Below, one piece after another: positions 32,878 to 46,800 of a stretch of DNA of 64,000 nucleotides; positions within the stretch are counted from its first letter, which is position 1, and each line of letters starts with the position of its first letter. Below the pieces are notes generated by a model. It did no database searches. It worked only from the letters and a program-made list of their open reading frames with translations, and was not told the DNA's origin. The stretch is taken from assembly GCA_051294375.1 (NCBI GenBank), contig CM119264.1, positions 7,089,814-7,153,813 of the forward strand, given 5' to 3'. Position numbers and translations under genes: made by a program. The stretch comes from Paraspadella gotoi. Its lineage: Eukaryota; Chaetognatha.

Positions 32878-35800
32878 ATGAACGCAGTAACGGTGAGTGA
32901 AAATTAAGAGGGATTTTTTGGGTTAATTGATATTTATATTGACGTAAGAGTGTGAAGGTGTTGCATAACATTTCTGTTATGCTATGGTTTTTTTTTGTTT
33001 TTTTTTTATATTAATATTTAATTCGTTTGCCGATTTGTGAAGAACCGAAATAAAAAGTTTTCTAATTTTCGGTCGATTAATTGATCGATTTTAATTTTCT
33101 TTCTCTCTAAAAAGCAACAACATTTTTTTTACTTTCTGAACTTAAAATTATTTTTCGGTTCTGTCGCCAGATCGCAATGGTCAGCGTGTGGGTGAGCTCC
33201 AACATCTTGCTGTTTTTCTGGGTCTTTCGTTACTACGTTCATAGCGAGGAGACCTTTTACATCTATCGCCTGTTGGGCCCCTCCATCGCCTTTTCTCGCG
33301 CCTCCGCCGCCTGTCTTAACATGAACGTCTCCCTGGCTTTGCTCCCAATCTGCAGACAATTTGCCACCACATTTAGGTATCTCTCAATTTATTTATCAAT
33401 CTACCTATATACGCACTTGATTTATGCTTTTTAATCCATACTCCAGAAACCTTTTCGGCTCTTACTGCGTGGGTTTGAATCGTCGTTGGCGTCAGATACT
33501 CAACTCTCAGATCTTGATGCACCGGCTCATCGGCTACGGGATCCTCGTCCTCTCTCTCGTCCACGTCGCTGGTCACGTGATAAATATACAAAATTACATC
33601 CGGGCCTATGAGAGTCACGATAACGTCACCCGTCGCTTGGCCTTTTACCGAAACGGGTCTAATTTTCTCAATCCCATTACGAGTCAGTGTCCTTACTGGA
33701 GGGTGTACCTGACCTATTTACCGGGTGAGCTCTACGGCAATATTATATTGAAAAAGTTAACAATACGTATTTGCAACTTTGGATGTGCAACATTTGAAAT
33801 ACTTGTTATATATATATATATTATATAAGTCAATTTTCTTTTCAGGTACGACTGGATTGATATTGTTGGTTTCTCTTTTGGTTATGTTTTTAACGTATAT
33901 GCAACCCATAAGGTATGAATATTACTCTAGTACAAATTATGGTTCAAGGCAAATAATATAATGAAAAGATTTTAGAATATATAATAAAATAATAATATAA
34001 TATATAAATAATAATATAATAAACAGATAATACTTGGACTCATGCAAAACTGATAAAATACAAAATAAATTTCTACTCTTCAGATCTCGTTGGTTCGAAT
34101 TGTTCTGGAGCTGCCACCATGCCTTCATGCTTTCCTTCGTTGTCGCGTTCGTGCTGCACGGCTGCGGCGGAATCGTGAGAGTGCTCAAAAATGCCGATCT
34201 CGGTGGTTACAAAGAATATTACTACTACAAATATAAACTACACAATCCCAAAAAGTGCCTGGAGAAGGTAATTTTGTTTTTGTTTAAAAATTTTATTTTC
34301 CATTTTTAATAATTTTAATTTTAAAATTATATTTAATGCGCCTTTCGATGTACAGATCGATTACTGGGGCGCTATTTACGATTGTCCGAGTCCTGAGTTC
34401 GTACCTGTCCCGCCCGCTACATGGAAATGGATCATGGGTCCGCTTTCGCTCTTCTTTCTGGATAAGACTTACCGCATCCTGAAGCCGTTGCTGAATCCGG
34501 CCAGGATCGCTGAAGTCGTACTTCATCCGTCCTCTGTCGTCGAGCTCCAGTTCACTTCTAAATCTCCGGTTCTTAATCATACGTAGCTCATAAATTTCAG
34601 CTAAACTAATTTTTTTTATAATGGATAATTATGATGAAAAGAATTAATGACTAATGTATTGAGCGAAAACAAATCACTATATATTCAAACATGTATAGTG
34701 TATGGTTAATTTGTAGTGATATCACTACCCGTTGGTTACGACCGTTCGTTCCTTCAGCGCCATAATAGCGCACCGATCTAATGCTTCATCTCTTAACACA
34801 ATGGTCTCGGGTTCTAGCCTTGGTTGGGACGGTCTTTGCAAAAGAGTGACGGGCCGGTTAAATCCCGGGTAGCTAGTCTACCACCGGATCCAAAGTTCCG
34901 AGAAGCAAGGCGACTGACGGAAAAATTTTCCAGTCCTTGTGGGCACTCCAGTGGGGGCTGGAGGGCTCTCCACTCCAGGGAGGAGGGCTCCTGGGGGCTC
35001 TCTACTCCCTCAGTGTTACCAAAGTTCGAAATTTTTGAATTTGAATATATGTTTAAATTGTTTTATAAATTTTTGAAATATTATTAACATTTTTTTACAA
35101 ATAGTTGTTTGCAACTGATGCAATAAGTGTTTATATCATATTTTATTAAATTTTTTTTTCAGATGAGAATGGAGCCAGGACAGTACGTTCGCGTGAACTT
35201 CCCACTGATTTCGCGGTGGGAGTGGCACCCATTCACCCTGACCTCCGTCCCGGGCGACGCCGCTCACTCCGTCCACATTCGCGCCATAGGCGACTGGACG
35301 AGAAAACTTTTTAAATTTTTCGAAGAAAACAAACAACTAGTGACGAGAAGCGCCATCGCCACTGTAGAGAAGATCGAGAGTGGAAACAGAGGTAAGTGGG
35401 GGAGGCAATCAATTAATTATAAGATATATTTATCAGGATCAAGATAATTCAATATGCATTGGAGCAACGTGGAAAATTCAAACAAAAAGCCGAAAATCAA
35501 AATTATTTTTAAAATTATTAACAAGCACGATTACTACCGCTTTATAGCTCGAATAAAATTTTACATTGGCGGCGAGAGAAAATTGAAGAAGCGGAACGAA
35601 TTAAAATACCTTATCAAAGCGTATCAGATGGAATCTGGTATCTGATATGTAAAAGTTGACGCCACAAAAAAAAATATATGTGAAAACTGAACACAAACCC
35701 CCTTTCCTCTTTTCCAGCCGACTTGGACGAGATTCCGGTGTACATCGACGGACCCTACGGCGCGCCAACGCAAGATTGGTTTCTCTACGACGTCGCCGTC

Positions 35801-36759
35801 TTTATCGGCGCTGGCATCGGTGTAACGCCCTTTGCCTCGATCCTTAAACACGTCCTCAAGCTGATGACACGTCGCGAAGACGACGTCTCATCCGAGGACC
35901 CCCGCAGCGCCGGACTCCGTTCTCACCTTAAGCGGGTCTACTTCTTCTGGATCTGCCCGCAGATGGAGGCTTTTGAGTGGTTTCACGACATGCTGGAGGA
36001 GATGGAGTGCCTCGACGACTTTAACAAAATCTGCTGTCACGTCTTTCTGACAAAAGGATGGAACAGGCGAGGGGGAAAGGGAATGGCGGGTAGAAAGTAT
36101 GTAATGATTTATGTAATGGACTAAAACGCATAATGAATATATGCGAGGGCGTGGCTCGATTGCCAGCGCCTTCCTTTCAACCTCTTCGCGCTCGTATAGG
36201 CGGGCGTCGCGCACGCGATCCTTCGCGATGAAGAACGTGACTTGGGAACGCGATCCTGTCACTGGGCTCCGACGATTAAGGACAGAGTTCGGAAGGCCTC
36301 GATGGGATTTGGAGATGAGCCGAATCGGGGAAGCCCATCCAAAGTCAGCAATAGGTGAGAAAAGCAAATAAGTAAGTAGACAGAAAGATAGGAATAAAAA
36401 AATGTTTATTGAAAATATGCAAGACTAAGAGAGAAAAACAAGGAAATACGAAAAAATGAGTTAATGACAATAAAAAATAAATTAACGAAAGGTCCAAGAA
36501 GGAAAAAGTAGTAAATGTTAAATCATTAAAAGGGGAAAAAAGAGAAAAGAGAAGTCTTTAAGAGACCAAATCGATTTTATGAGCAAAACAAATGAACAGA
36601 TGTTCTTCATCCGTAATACATTTATCAAATTCTGCTCCCTTGATAGGCGTTTTTCATTGCGGGCCAGAACGCATGGCGGAAGAAATTAGGATCGAGTGCC
36701 AAAATATGAACAGAAAATCCAAGTCGACTTTTAATTTCATAGCAGAGAGTTTTACGTAA
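32878..36759 (+). CDS. NOX2-type NADPH oxidase
   Basis: Ten exons give 623 residues: 32878-32892, 33171-33376, 33447-33724, 33846-33912, 34084-34267, 34356-34568, 35163-35391, 35718-36096, 36167-36354, 36647-36759. Six membrane segments carry two pairs of haem histidines: His99/His113 (LMHRLIG ... LVHVAGH) and the CHHAFM ... VLHG pair. The FAD site is HPFTLTS, the NADPH sites are [13 protein letters not shown] and CGPE, and the protein ends FNFIAESFT, like the aromatic NOX2 end. There are no EF-hands, so it is not NOX5 or DUOX; NOX2-like rather than NOX4-like is inferred. It moves electrons from cytosolic NADPH across the membrane to O2, giving superoxide. The first coding exon is only five codons. 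A roughly 20-residue acidic insert ([12 protein letters not shown]) follows the NADPH loop. Donor 34569 (GTTCTT) is weak. Confidence 0.96.
34712..35020 (+). mobile_element. tRNA-derived SINE-like element in a NOX intron
   Basis: A GC-rich island in an AT-rich intron. It contains an A-box-like ATAGCGCACCGA and, about 45 bases later, a B-box-like GGGTTCTAGCC, the spacing of an RNA polymerase III promoter. A GC-rich tail follows. It shares the B-box core with the pair at 47540-48146, but the rest differs. No poly-A tail or target duplication was found. Confidence 0.55.
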
Positions 36760-37097
36760 CAAAGTTTACCTTATACGTATAGCATAATAACTAGTTTATA
36801 TACAATTATTGTTTGTGATATAAACGTATCATTTTATTGACGCAAAAAAAAAATTAACACAAAGCCTCTCTCTCTCCAATCTCCCCTTAATAAAAAAAAA
36901 GAAAAAAGACGTGCATACATATGGCGTTTTCATGAAAGAATATGGTGATATCAAAATAAACGTTGTTGTTCACAATAAATAAATTGTTGGTTACAAATTA
37001 GAGGCATACGGTTCAAATATTATTCGAGATTATGGCTCCCCATTAAATATTTGTTTTTTACCCCAGACGACGTAAGAGACCCATCGAAGTTTTAACT

Positions 37098-38720
37098 TCA
37101 AATCGAATGTTCTTTCTCCTTTCGAACCCCATTGTCATTGGCTTCATCCTTATTCACTTCCGTGGCGGTGCCGTCATTGCCGAGATCGTGGTTAACGTTT
37201 CTATGGTGCGCCTCGTCAGCGCGAACCATGAGGATAACGTCGCGCATCGTGGCCCTGCGTGAATGGTTGCGCAATATTCATGGAGTAAAGAAATAATTTT
37301 TATAAAAGATAAAATAACAGAATTATACTCACTCGGACGTTAATTTCCAATACGAGACGGCTATGGGCGGGGCAGGGAGTTTGGACCACATCGGAAGCTT
37401 CCCGTCGTCAATTGCTTGCAAAATATCGCTGTATGTGATCACTGCTTGTTCCTCCAGATAACCGACGAACCTTATGTGCACAATTATATCGGTTAATTTA
37501 AGAAAAATAACAATTCCATTTTATGGGATTATATTGTTATGCAACTGGAATTTTTTATTTAATTGACCATTACGGTTCAACTAGTAATTGAAAATCTCAC
37601 ATTCTAAATTTAATACGAAATTTAAAAAGCTGGAAACTGAAATTATGTTCTTGTGAATTTATCTCACCTGTGACAATAATGCCGACTGACAAAGTAAGCA
37701 ATGCAAAACCATCCCGTAAACACAAACTGCGACACCCAAACGGCTCCGCGCAATATCGGTCCAGGTTTTCGAAGCTTAAAAGTATATTATTTAAACGATT
37801 TAAACATTTTATAATTCAGCTCTTTTTGCAAATGGTGAAAAAGCGCGCGCGATCTCGCTTGTTTATGGCAATCACCTGCAAGAAGGTGAACAAGTGCATC
37901 CTTTCGTTTTCTGCTTCTTCCAGCAGCGTGTGTATCAGGTCGTGATCGGTCTCCATGTACCGCAAAGAGTAAAGATGACGCATCATTGCGGCGGCAAATC
38001 CAGGCACGCCTGAAATATTGATAGCATGATTGAATCACTTGATTGATCCATCTATGGTTTTACTGATTGGTCTTTTTTTATCTTGTTGGTTGGTTGATTT
38101 TGGCGTCTGCTGATATTTACGTCGTAAATTACGACAGCTTTTCATTTTACCCGCGATGGTTTCTAAAAAGATGCATCTTCTAAGCATGTCACGTTCGTCC
38201 AGCGTTCCTAGCCATTTTTTGATGGTGTAGCCAGAGGCCAAATCAAAGCTCCTGCGGAGGAACCATACAGTTCCGTACGCGCAGTTGTCTACGAATCCTG
38301 AATAGGATTATCATTTTTTACCGTTTAATTTGCGTTATGTATCAAAGATTCCGATTTTATATTTTAAAACGTGTTGATACCTTTCCCTTGAAAGTGAGTT
38401 TTTTCGACATTATTGACGTCTTTCCTCGTCCATATTGGATGCGGCAAATCGTAAGATGGCGCATTCTGCTCGATACCGGTATCTGCGCCAGAGTAATGGG
38501 ACAATTGTAGAATAAACAGTACGGATTATTATGAAAAAAAACGGGGGGCCATTTTTTTTTGGTAATTAATAAAAGGCAAAGCACTGTTGTCCACATTGCA
38601 GATAAAAATAATATCACCTTTTAGCTTCACGGAACTTGATGTCAGTGCTCTCGCAGAAATAAAACGCGGGTAATTTTTTGCTAAACAACCAATACGAATT
38701 CCATAGATGTTTGATGCCAT
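37098..38720 (-). CDS. AOX: Mitochondrial alternative oxidase
   Basis: Seven exons give 295 residues: 38720-38618, 38482-38381, 38297-38151, 38009-37876, 37774-37668, 37470-37333, 37254-37098. The first 30 residues are basic and hydroxylated with no acids, as expected of a mitochondrial presequence. Di-iron ligands are present: Glu114 (FLETIAG), Glu153 and His156 (EEAENERMH), Glu204/205 (GYLEEQAV), Glu258 and His261 (DEAHHR). The enzyme oxidises ubiquinol and reduces O2 to water in the inner membrane without proton pumping, bypassing complexes III and IV. The motif DEAHHRNVNH and a short hydrophilic C-terminal extension are animal-like. It converges on NOX, with 338 bases between stop codons. 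No plant-type regulatory Cys in the presequence region is evident. Confidence 0.96.
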
Positions 38721-40222
38721 GGTGACAGTTTTGTTTTTGAGTGTTAATAGTAAAAATAAAACCTAAAAAACAGATTTAAAGCTTGGTAAGTAAGTTTTTG
38801 AAGCAGAGACGCGACAAGTGAAGTAAAAAAATCAAACACGGTAACCGAACCAAATCCCTTTTGTGTCAGAGGCAAGTCTAAACTTGCATAATAAGTATAA
38901 TTAGTTATATTTATTATAAAAATTTCGGATGCATTTTTTAAAATATATTTTTTATATTGCTCGGTATAATTTGTCCCCTTATATAGTGATGAAGGGCTTT
39001 TCCGATGAATGATGTAATATTGGCGAAATGTGATGAAAGTCTTTTGTTTTGTTCCAGAAAAATCCCATAGATGTCATTATCTTGCAAGTTTTTGTCAGAA
39101 AAAACTCTATTAATATTATTAAGTTTATATCTACTTATAATTATTGTTATATCTGATTACATTAACTGATACTTCGCAGATAATTGTATATGAGATTAGT
39201 ATGAAGCTTCCCATTCGTTGTAAAAGATGAATGCAAATGATATTGGTCTTCGTATTTTTTCTTTATGCAAATACTCTACCTAGCTATTATTATTTGATCT
39301 TGTTGTGCTTATAATAAATTAAACAATGAGTTTAGTTTGGAGGATATGAGTCCCAGTTAAGAAGAAGGTTCGCATTTCCCTTTTAAAGCGCGATAGAAAG
39401 GCGCTGACAAAAATGTTTACACTCCAAGGAGTTTATTTTTCCCCATCTAATCGTCTCACGTTTTGATGGGCGATGTCTCGGAGGAAAGGAAGAGCTTCTT
39501 TATCCCACCCTCCAAATGTTTTCACGACAAAGGGTTGGAAAAAGATTCCTTCCGCTTGGCAGTTGGCAAAATGAAAGTTAAGTTTTCTGTTCTACACTGA
39601 TACAAGCGCGAGTTGTAAAATCATTTTTAATGATAAAAAACGCTCTTTGAATGATTTTTATATACATTTTTTTTTTTATTGAAGTAGTCTATAACAAAGC
39701 GAGATTCAAGAGCAATACAGTTTTATTTATGCAACTATACAATACAATACAACACTATAAATGTTATCCTATTTTTCAGTCTTACCCAATTTACCACAAG
39801 GTTTATTTTTGACTCTTGGTCTTCACTCGTTCAAAAGTTATTTCTGTTTTACGTAGGTCGCACGACCAATTAAAAGTAAATTAATTCGATTAACGAACCA
39901 AAAAATTAATTTACTTTTTTTTACGATTAAACCTTCGGAGACGGTTCATTTAAAGTTTAAATGATTTGAATGGTCATTACTTTGTCTTTGGTATAGATAT
40001 CTATAATATAGATTATAGATAATAGCGAGCTGTTGGATGCCATTTAATGGAAGATTTCAAAAATTCAAGTTAAGCGCAAGGGTTGTTTTGGTTGAAAAAT
40101 ATCAAAATAATACGTGCAATAAGTCAGTCCTACTACTACTAAGTAACTAAGGCAATTTCAATTTCCTCACATGAACTGCCTTCTTCATTCTTTTAAATAT
40201 TTAGTATCGATACTGAATAAAG
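38721..40222. other. AOX upstream region
   Basis: About 1.5 kb of AT-rich DNA between AOX (-) and the 3' end of the four-TM gene (-). It should contain the AOX promoter. Nothing coding or repetitive was recognised beyond short AT tracts. Confidence 0.5.
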
Positions 40223-41384
40223 TCAGACTCTCTCGAACTGCGTCTCTCGGTTCCCCAGCCATTTGAAGAGGAGTGCCGACGCGGTGAGCAGAACGGGCCC
40301 AGTAGGAAGTTGACAATAGAATGACCAACCGAAGACCCGGTCGTTGATGTTGTTGCCCATGTCGGTGAATCTTGAGGATAAAAATGGATACGAGATACTC
40401 AGAAAGTAAACAACATGTACGTTGAGACGATTCATTAGAGACTATAGAACTACCACCGACCTAATGCCGTAAAACCAGGCGCCGGCTGCACCGTATACGC
40501 TAACTTGTGCGACGATGATCAGGCCGGCGATGAGGAGGAGCCAGGCGCAAGCCTTAGTTCGCGTGATGTTGTACAACTGTGGGTAAGAAATGGGAGATTG
40601 ATTAAATTCTGTTTACATTTTGAGACCATATTTAATTACATGTACATAATTCGTTATATTATATTAATTGACAACTTCTCTTACTCTCGTGTACTCCATG
40701 ATGAGCAAAACTATGCAGGTGAAAATAATGATGACCGAAAATAAGGCCGCCAACTGACACGAAAACAACCTAAAAAGAAAGAAAGAGAGGAATATTTAAT
40801 ATTTTTAAAGAGACGGATATTTTTATCTTAAGGGGTGGACGAAATAATTATGGGAATACTCACCAAGCTGGGGTTTTAAGGAATTTTCCAGAATTGTAAA
40901 ATCTACAATCCACCCACCAAGAGGGATCCCCACAATCCTGTAATTAGACAGGTTTTAAATTTAAATGGATAATAAGAATTTATGAATGAATTTAAGTATT
41001 GATTGGACAAGGAATATCACAAATCAAAGGCTTTTCGAAGTTTACTATGTAGGTTTTTTCACGATGTGTATTTTAAGTTTTATAAAGTGAGCATAAAGTA
41101 GTGTATAGTAATCTGCGACCATGGGTCACTATGAAATTAGCATTACATATCTCACCAATTGTTGATAAATAAAATGATCTATTATTCATTTGGAAAAAAA
41201 TTACTCGAAGCTCGACACTCACCGCGAACAGTCCATCGTGTCTGTGGTTGGGCGTGCCGGGTCGGGCAAGCCAAACCGCCCACCAAGGGGATAGGGAGCA
41301 TATCACGTCCAAGACGAAAGCGAATATGGTAAGTATTAAGGCGGCGGAGACATGGTTGCAAAATCCCGCCTGGCTGCGGCGCAT
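40223..41384 (-). CDS. Four-TM claudin/PMP22-like membrane protein
   Basis: Five exons give an intact 194-residue frame: 41384-41223, 40937-40864, 40769-40685, 40576-40461, 40370-40223. Predicted membrane helices lie at about 12-33, 79-103, 117-140 and 163-187, with both ends cytosolic. The first extracellular loop has a GLF..DC..PSWWVDC arrangement resembling the W-GLW-C-C signature of the claudin/PMP22/EMP superfamily, though the match is loose. The C-terminus FERV could bind a PDZ domain. A role in cell contacts is possible by family analogy only. Splice phases agree at all four junctions. Confidence 0.75.
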
Positions 41385-41991
41385 GATAGCGGTGGGGTAT
41401 CTCAGATCTTTTTTTTTTTAATTGGTTTTTCTTTGTCTCGCTTACGTTATCTCTCCGACTTAATTATTCATTTTGATACATAAACAATTAAAGCCTAATG
41501 AGAGGTCTTTGGCGAGAAAAAAAAACGGCGTTAGTTTTTTGGTCAGCAGTCAGATTAGATATTCAGTGACTTTTTTGCTGTTGATGAATGTGTGATTTAG
41601 AAACAAATAATTATCGTTTTTCCTTGCAACGCCGAATTTGTTTGGATATATCAAATCAAGCAACCAAATCGTACTTAATTATGTTAAAGATTTTTACTCT
41701 ATCGGATGAATGATCTATTTTCTCTCCGAAGATGAAGTTATTTACAAACGAAATTTTTTTTTGTTGATGGACGGTTGTGATCGAATCGCTTTATCTTCGA
41801 CAATGTTTTCCTTCGGCAGGCCTCAAATTGGTTGTTGATTGGTTGATGGTCCGCGACCATAGCCGATGATTGGTCCAGCTCAAAACTTTCATTAACTTTA
41901 ANNNNNNNNNNCGCTGGTGGCTGCAGCCGAAGGGAGTTGAAGAATAATGAAAGAACCTGTTTCGATGGTTTGAGAATTATAGATGCTGATT

Positions 41992-42039
<48 letters not shown>

Positions 42040-43054
42040 TTTACTGGTTATTTCGAAGCCACCAAAAGCCAAAAAGGAGCGTATTTTGTTTGTAATTTTA
42101 TATCTTAGGAGAGAGAATGTAAGATGTGAAAAAGCAAGGAATGAATTTCGAAATAAATTTAATTGAATATAAAATTATACATTAGATTTCTGAATATATA
42201 AAATTGATTAAATTGGAAGTCTTAAATATTAAATTAAACAATTTCAAATAGGGTTTAAATATGCTAATAATAGTTATTACATGGATAATGGGGTCATTAG
42301 TTTTAATAGTTAAATTTTTTGTAAAGAGTATATTTCACTAAATGAAAATTAATTTTTATTTTTTGTTATTTTTTTAATTATATGGGTACCATAGCTTTAC
42401 ATTTACAATAAGATATTTATGGCTGACTAAAATTTTTTCATGTTTTTTAAATAAAATCTTAAAAAACAGTAAAACATTATTTCTATTCAACAACATTAAT
42501 AGCTAATTGTGAAGTATCTTAAAACTAAGTTTTTTAAACTTTTTATAAGAACCGAGTTTAATCAATAGAAACGTATCTGCTCTTATATCACAATAATATT
42601 TTTTAATTTTCTAAGTTACTTTTAAATTTTAAACATATGTAAAAACGAATGTGCTCGAAAAGTACCATCAGTTTCTGGTGCGTATGAAAAAAAGAGTCAT
42701 TTGTGAGAATAAGAACATGCTATCAGTATCAGATTATGTCTCATTTGGTTATCTTGCGTTTTTAAATGATCCTTGGATTCCTCATATGAGTACTTAGTAG
42801 TTTTTTTCTTATTCCATTTGCCATAATTCCGAAGGTATGTAGGATTGAAGTGTAGGAGCATATAAAAAACTTGATTCTTATAAAAAATCTAACAAATATT
42901 TTAAAAAGTTGGGTTATTATTTATAACAAGAAAGATCGTTCGTATTTCGTGCAAGAAAATAATTAATTTTCTGTTCGAAATTACCGTGGTAAATTAATTG
43001 TTGTTAAAAAAAGAAAGTTACAATAATATACACAGTGATAAAAAAAATTATTTC
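41385..43054. other. Spacer with (AG)n tract and a gap
   Basis: Contains the four-TM gene promoter, a 10-N gap at 41902-41911, an (AG)n microsatellite at 41997-42038 and a strongly AT-rich stretch 42100-43050. No coding sequence was recognised. Confidence 0.6.
41997..42038. repeat. (AG)n microsatellite
   Basis: About 21 uninterrupted AG units. Confidence 0.97.
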
Positions 43055-43771
43055 TTATAGTATTCGGCACACTTTGACCGTCTTGTTTATCGCCAAGTTG
43101 GATTTAGATGCACTTTTGTCCGATTCTTCAAAATTCCAATTTCGGTCTTCAACGTCGGAGGTTGCATCGAGTCCATTAGAGTGAGACAATGCTGTTTTAA
43201 AGCATTATTTAATTACTAACAGCCTAATATGTAGGTGTCTTAGAGAAACGGTCTGCGTCATTTTTGTTACAATTAGAGAGACGTCAATTTGGACGCTTGT
43301 TACCTTTCGATTTTGTTTCCTTATTTGACTCCGCCTCGATCCGCTTTGCAGGTGCTTGGAGCGTTCGATCGCTAAAGGAAAGAGGCGCCGCAATTGATGG
43401 CGCCGTTTCATTCTCGGTCGACGGCGCAGAGGTGGAAAAAAATGGCCGCGTAAACGAAGGATTGACGGATGACGGCGAAGACACCGAGACCATGGGCGCG
43501 GCGGGATGGAATGGTGCGAGCGGTGGCGCTGATCCGGACACGCCCCTCGAGGCTGACGATGTTGCGCTGGCGTCGTCGTTGTGAGCGTCTTCCTCTCTTA
43601 GTTCGACGGCCACGTCGGCGCCGTCGACCTGAGACGAGCGGTTTCGACAAGATGGCGGGACTTGTCCATATTCCAATTCTTATTTATTGATTTAAATTTA
43701 AGGAATGATTGTGTTTATAAATCTAGTACTAATAACTTTTTATATATTGAGCTCTTGATTATTTTTTTTTC

Positions 43772-43802
<31 letters not shown>

Positions 43803-46800
43803 CCCCCAACCTTTTTATTAGTCGCCACCAACTCGGCGCTGTTCATGGATTGCTGTTTCATTTTGATGAAGTACAAAGTGTCTTTTCTTTGTATCGATCT
43901 GTTCAAGTGCGTCGGCGGTGGACGTCGCTTTCGTTCTCCCTTTTTCCCGCGGACGGAACGCCTCGTCTCCATCGGGGATCGATCGTCCGTTCGTCCTGTC
44001 ATTGGGACTGTCATTATAGCTATCACTTCTGCCAACGCTATCACTTCTACCGGGAAAAGGGGCGATGTTGTTCATGAGCGCGCTCTTCTTGACCGGCGTC
44101 TTCGCGCGTCGCCCGTCGTCGTCTTCCTCGCTCTCCTCTTGCATGGACCGCATGTTGATTTCTTCTCTGTATCGATTATTATTTTTATTTTTTTTTATTT
44201 TTTATTTCAGTGAAGCCAGGGGAGGTTAAAGAAAGAGGACAAAACATTTCATTCAAATAAGGGAAATGCAAAGGCCGCAAATAAAAAAGGACAAACAAAC
44301 AAAAAACAAAAACAAAAAAAAAACATTGCCAAGTTCTTACCTTAATTTTGCAAGATTGATTGTATCGACTGACTCCATCAAAATATTATCTGGAAGTGGA
44401 AAGATTACAGAACGAGAGAGAGAGAGAGTAGAGACGACCAGCCATGAGAGCGAGGCCAGAAATTTCTTCCAACTATGAAAGGTGAGTCATCAATATTAAC
44501 TTACTTTCTTCGTCGTCGTCCTCTTCCTCTCGCATCATAATGGTCTCGTCCATGGTGTTCATCCGCGGAATCGAGGATCGAACCGGGAGCAGGGTGCTTC
44601 CGTTGTTGTCGTTGACGGAACGTTTGGGGATGGGAGGGTGCGTGACGGGGTGGGAGTTGCTGTTGACGACCATTGGCCGATTCGTGGTCGTCGTCGGTTC
44701 GGAGAGACGGTTAATGTCATCGGGTGATGTCTAAGAAAAATCCGCGAATGAATGTAGATGAATGTAGATGAATGCAATAATATATAATGTCAAGGTAACG
44801 CAAGAGAGTATCAAGTCCGAACCTCCATTGCACCCAAGTCTTCATGCTCATCAGTATCCATGATTGCGTCCCCGACTATCGTTTCTTCTTCCTTGGATCC
44901 GATTTTGTTTCGATCGTTGACTCTTGAATCTTCTCCCTCGGCAAGCACTCGGTCGTTTTCCTCAAAGATTGTCTCTTCTCTGATTGTATCCTTTTCACGA
45001 ACTCTTTTCTCCTTGATTGTATTCTCTTCGATCGCGTTTCCTTGCGTCGACTCCTCCTCCGGAAGACTGTAGAGAGCGCCAACGGGCCCTGGATCTCCCT
45101 TTTCCTCGCTCTTTGGCGAACAAGTTCTCTCTTTCTCTCTCTCCTTTTCTTCCTCTTCTTCTTCCTCCTCCAGCGGCCTTTCCTCCGTTATGATGTAGAG
45201 ATTCTCTTCGTCTTCTTCGTCTTCCGAGAAACTGTCCTGATAGCTGATGGGAAAAATTAAATCTTTCTTCTCAATTCTCATATTATTTCGCATTTCGGTG
45301 TAGTATGAATCATAATTTTATAAAAATTTAATTAAAAACCCATTTAAGTTTACAAGTACCTTGTGAAATCATCGTATTTTTCGGTGTCTTCGGAGGTAGA
45401 TCCTAATTGATCTGAGAGGCTAAATAATAAATGCGTTTTTAAGTTTTTAATAGCATTAATTGTTTTTCATGCTCTTAATATCTCTTGGTCTTATATATTT
45501 CACCTCTCTTTGGATAGCGAACCCTGACTGGATCTTCTTCGTTCTGTTTTTGTAAAAAAAGTTTTAAAACAATAAATTCGCAAGATATATCTATATATTT
45601 ATCTTTTAAAATACCATCAATATACCCATACCATACCATTACAAATTTCCATACCTTTGAAAAAATTTTGAGAGCTGGAATCTCTGTCGAGTGTCCGAGT
45701 TAAGCTTCGTCTCGATCCGGAGCGGGAACCTTTTGAGTTTAAAACATAATTAAATGGCGAAGTTAATGTTTGCTTAACTTATACTATAAGTAGAGACGTC
45801 TGGCGTTAAGCGTCCGAGATTAAGATTTATTTTATTTTACTCACTGAATAAAAATATTTAAAATACTTACAAAATACATAAAATTGATAAAATTATTATT
45901 GTGATAACATTGTTCAATCACATGCAACACATCCAGTGCCCTTTTTTTCATTGAAAGAGGATTCCAAATATGTTTTTAAAATTGACCTACGTAGACGCGC
46001 ATAGACGCGATATGCCTTGAAAGCAAGTTGTTCCGTTATTTCCTTTACATTTTTTCTTCAATTTCTAAGAGTTTTACGAGATGGGGGATCAGGTTTCCGG
46101 GAATTTAGGCTTTTTTTTGTGGTCTCCCCACGATTCGAACCACAAGACTGTAATAAATAGTATAAATATGGGCATATTTGGAAAGCTTGGCGTCTTGGGA
46201 AGCTGTTGCCGGTGGAGCGCGAGAAAAATTTGGTCATCTTGATATAAAAAAAGGGACCTAAAGTGGAATGGTTGGCCTGGCAGAAAAAAATTATCACAAT
46301 TTTTTCTTTCCATGTCACAATGCTATCACAAAACAACTTTAATGCATCATGTGAGGCATCATATGAAAGCTTACGATGTCTGCCACATGTCAGCACGTGA
46401 AAAAAAATTTTCTTTATAAAAAAAAAAAATCACCAGACTACCCTACTATAAGTATACTATAGGTAATAAGTTATAGGTTTATTCTTCCCTTTGTTGGGTC
46501 GTTATGGCCGCAAATGGCCATAGCTAAACGAGAAAACTTCCGTCTAACTAAGACCAAAACGAAAACTTACCCAATCGCGGCAGCGAAGATGCGGAGTGAG
46601 TTCGCCTGACCCGAACCGGAGTCGCCTGTCGTCGCTCGTCGCGTAATGATTCTTCCTCTGGATTTTCTCGTTTGAAAAGAAAATGAGAAAAAAATATCTT
46701 TTATTAAGATTAGTAGTATTCTACTATTTTTGGTCCCGTTTGCGTCTTACTAATAAAAGAATCACGAAGAAAAAATAGTAAAGTTGATTTCCCATTCCCA

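Noticed and set aside
34356-34585. Stop codon (TAG) truncating NOX after exon 6
   Set aside because: The stop lies just past a GTTCTT donor at 34569; splicing there to 35163 gives the conserved [11 protein letters not shown] junction.
43662-44213. 183-codon plus-strand frame
   Set aside because: Shadow of the CaaX-protein exon at 43833-44166 plus a pyrimidine-rich intron; no family match.
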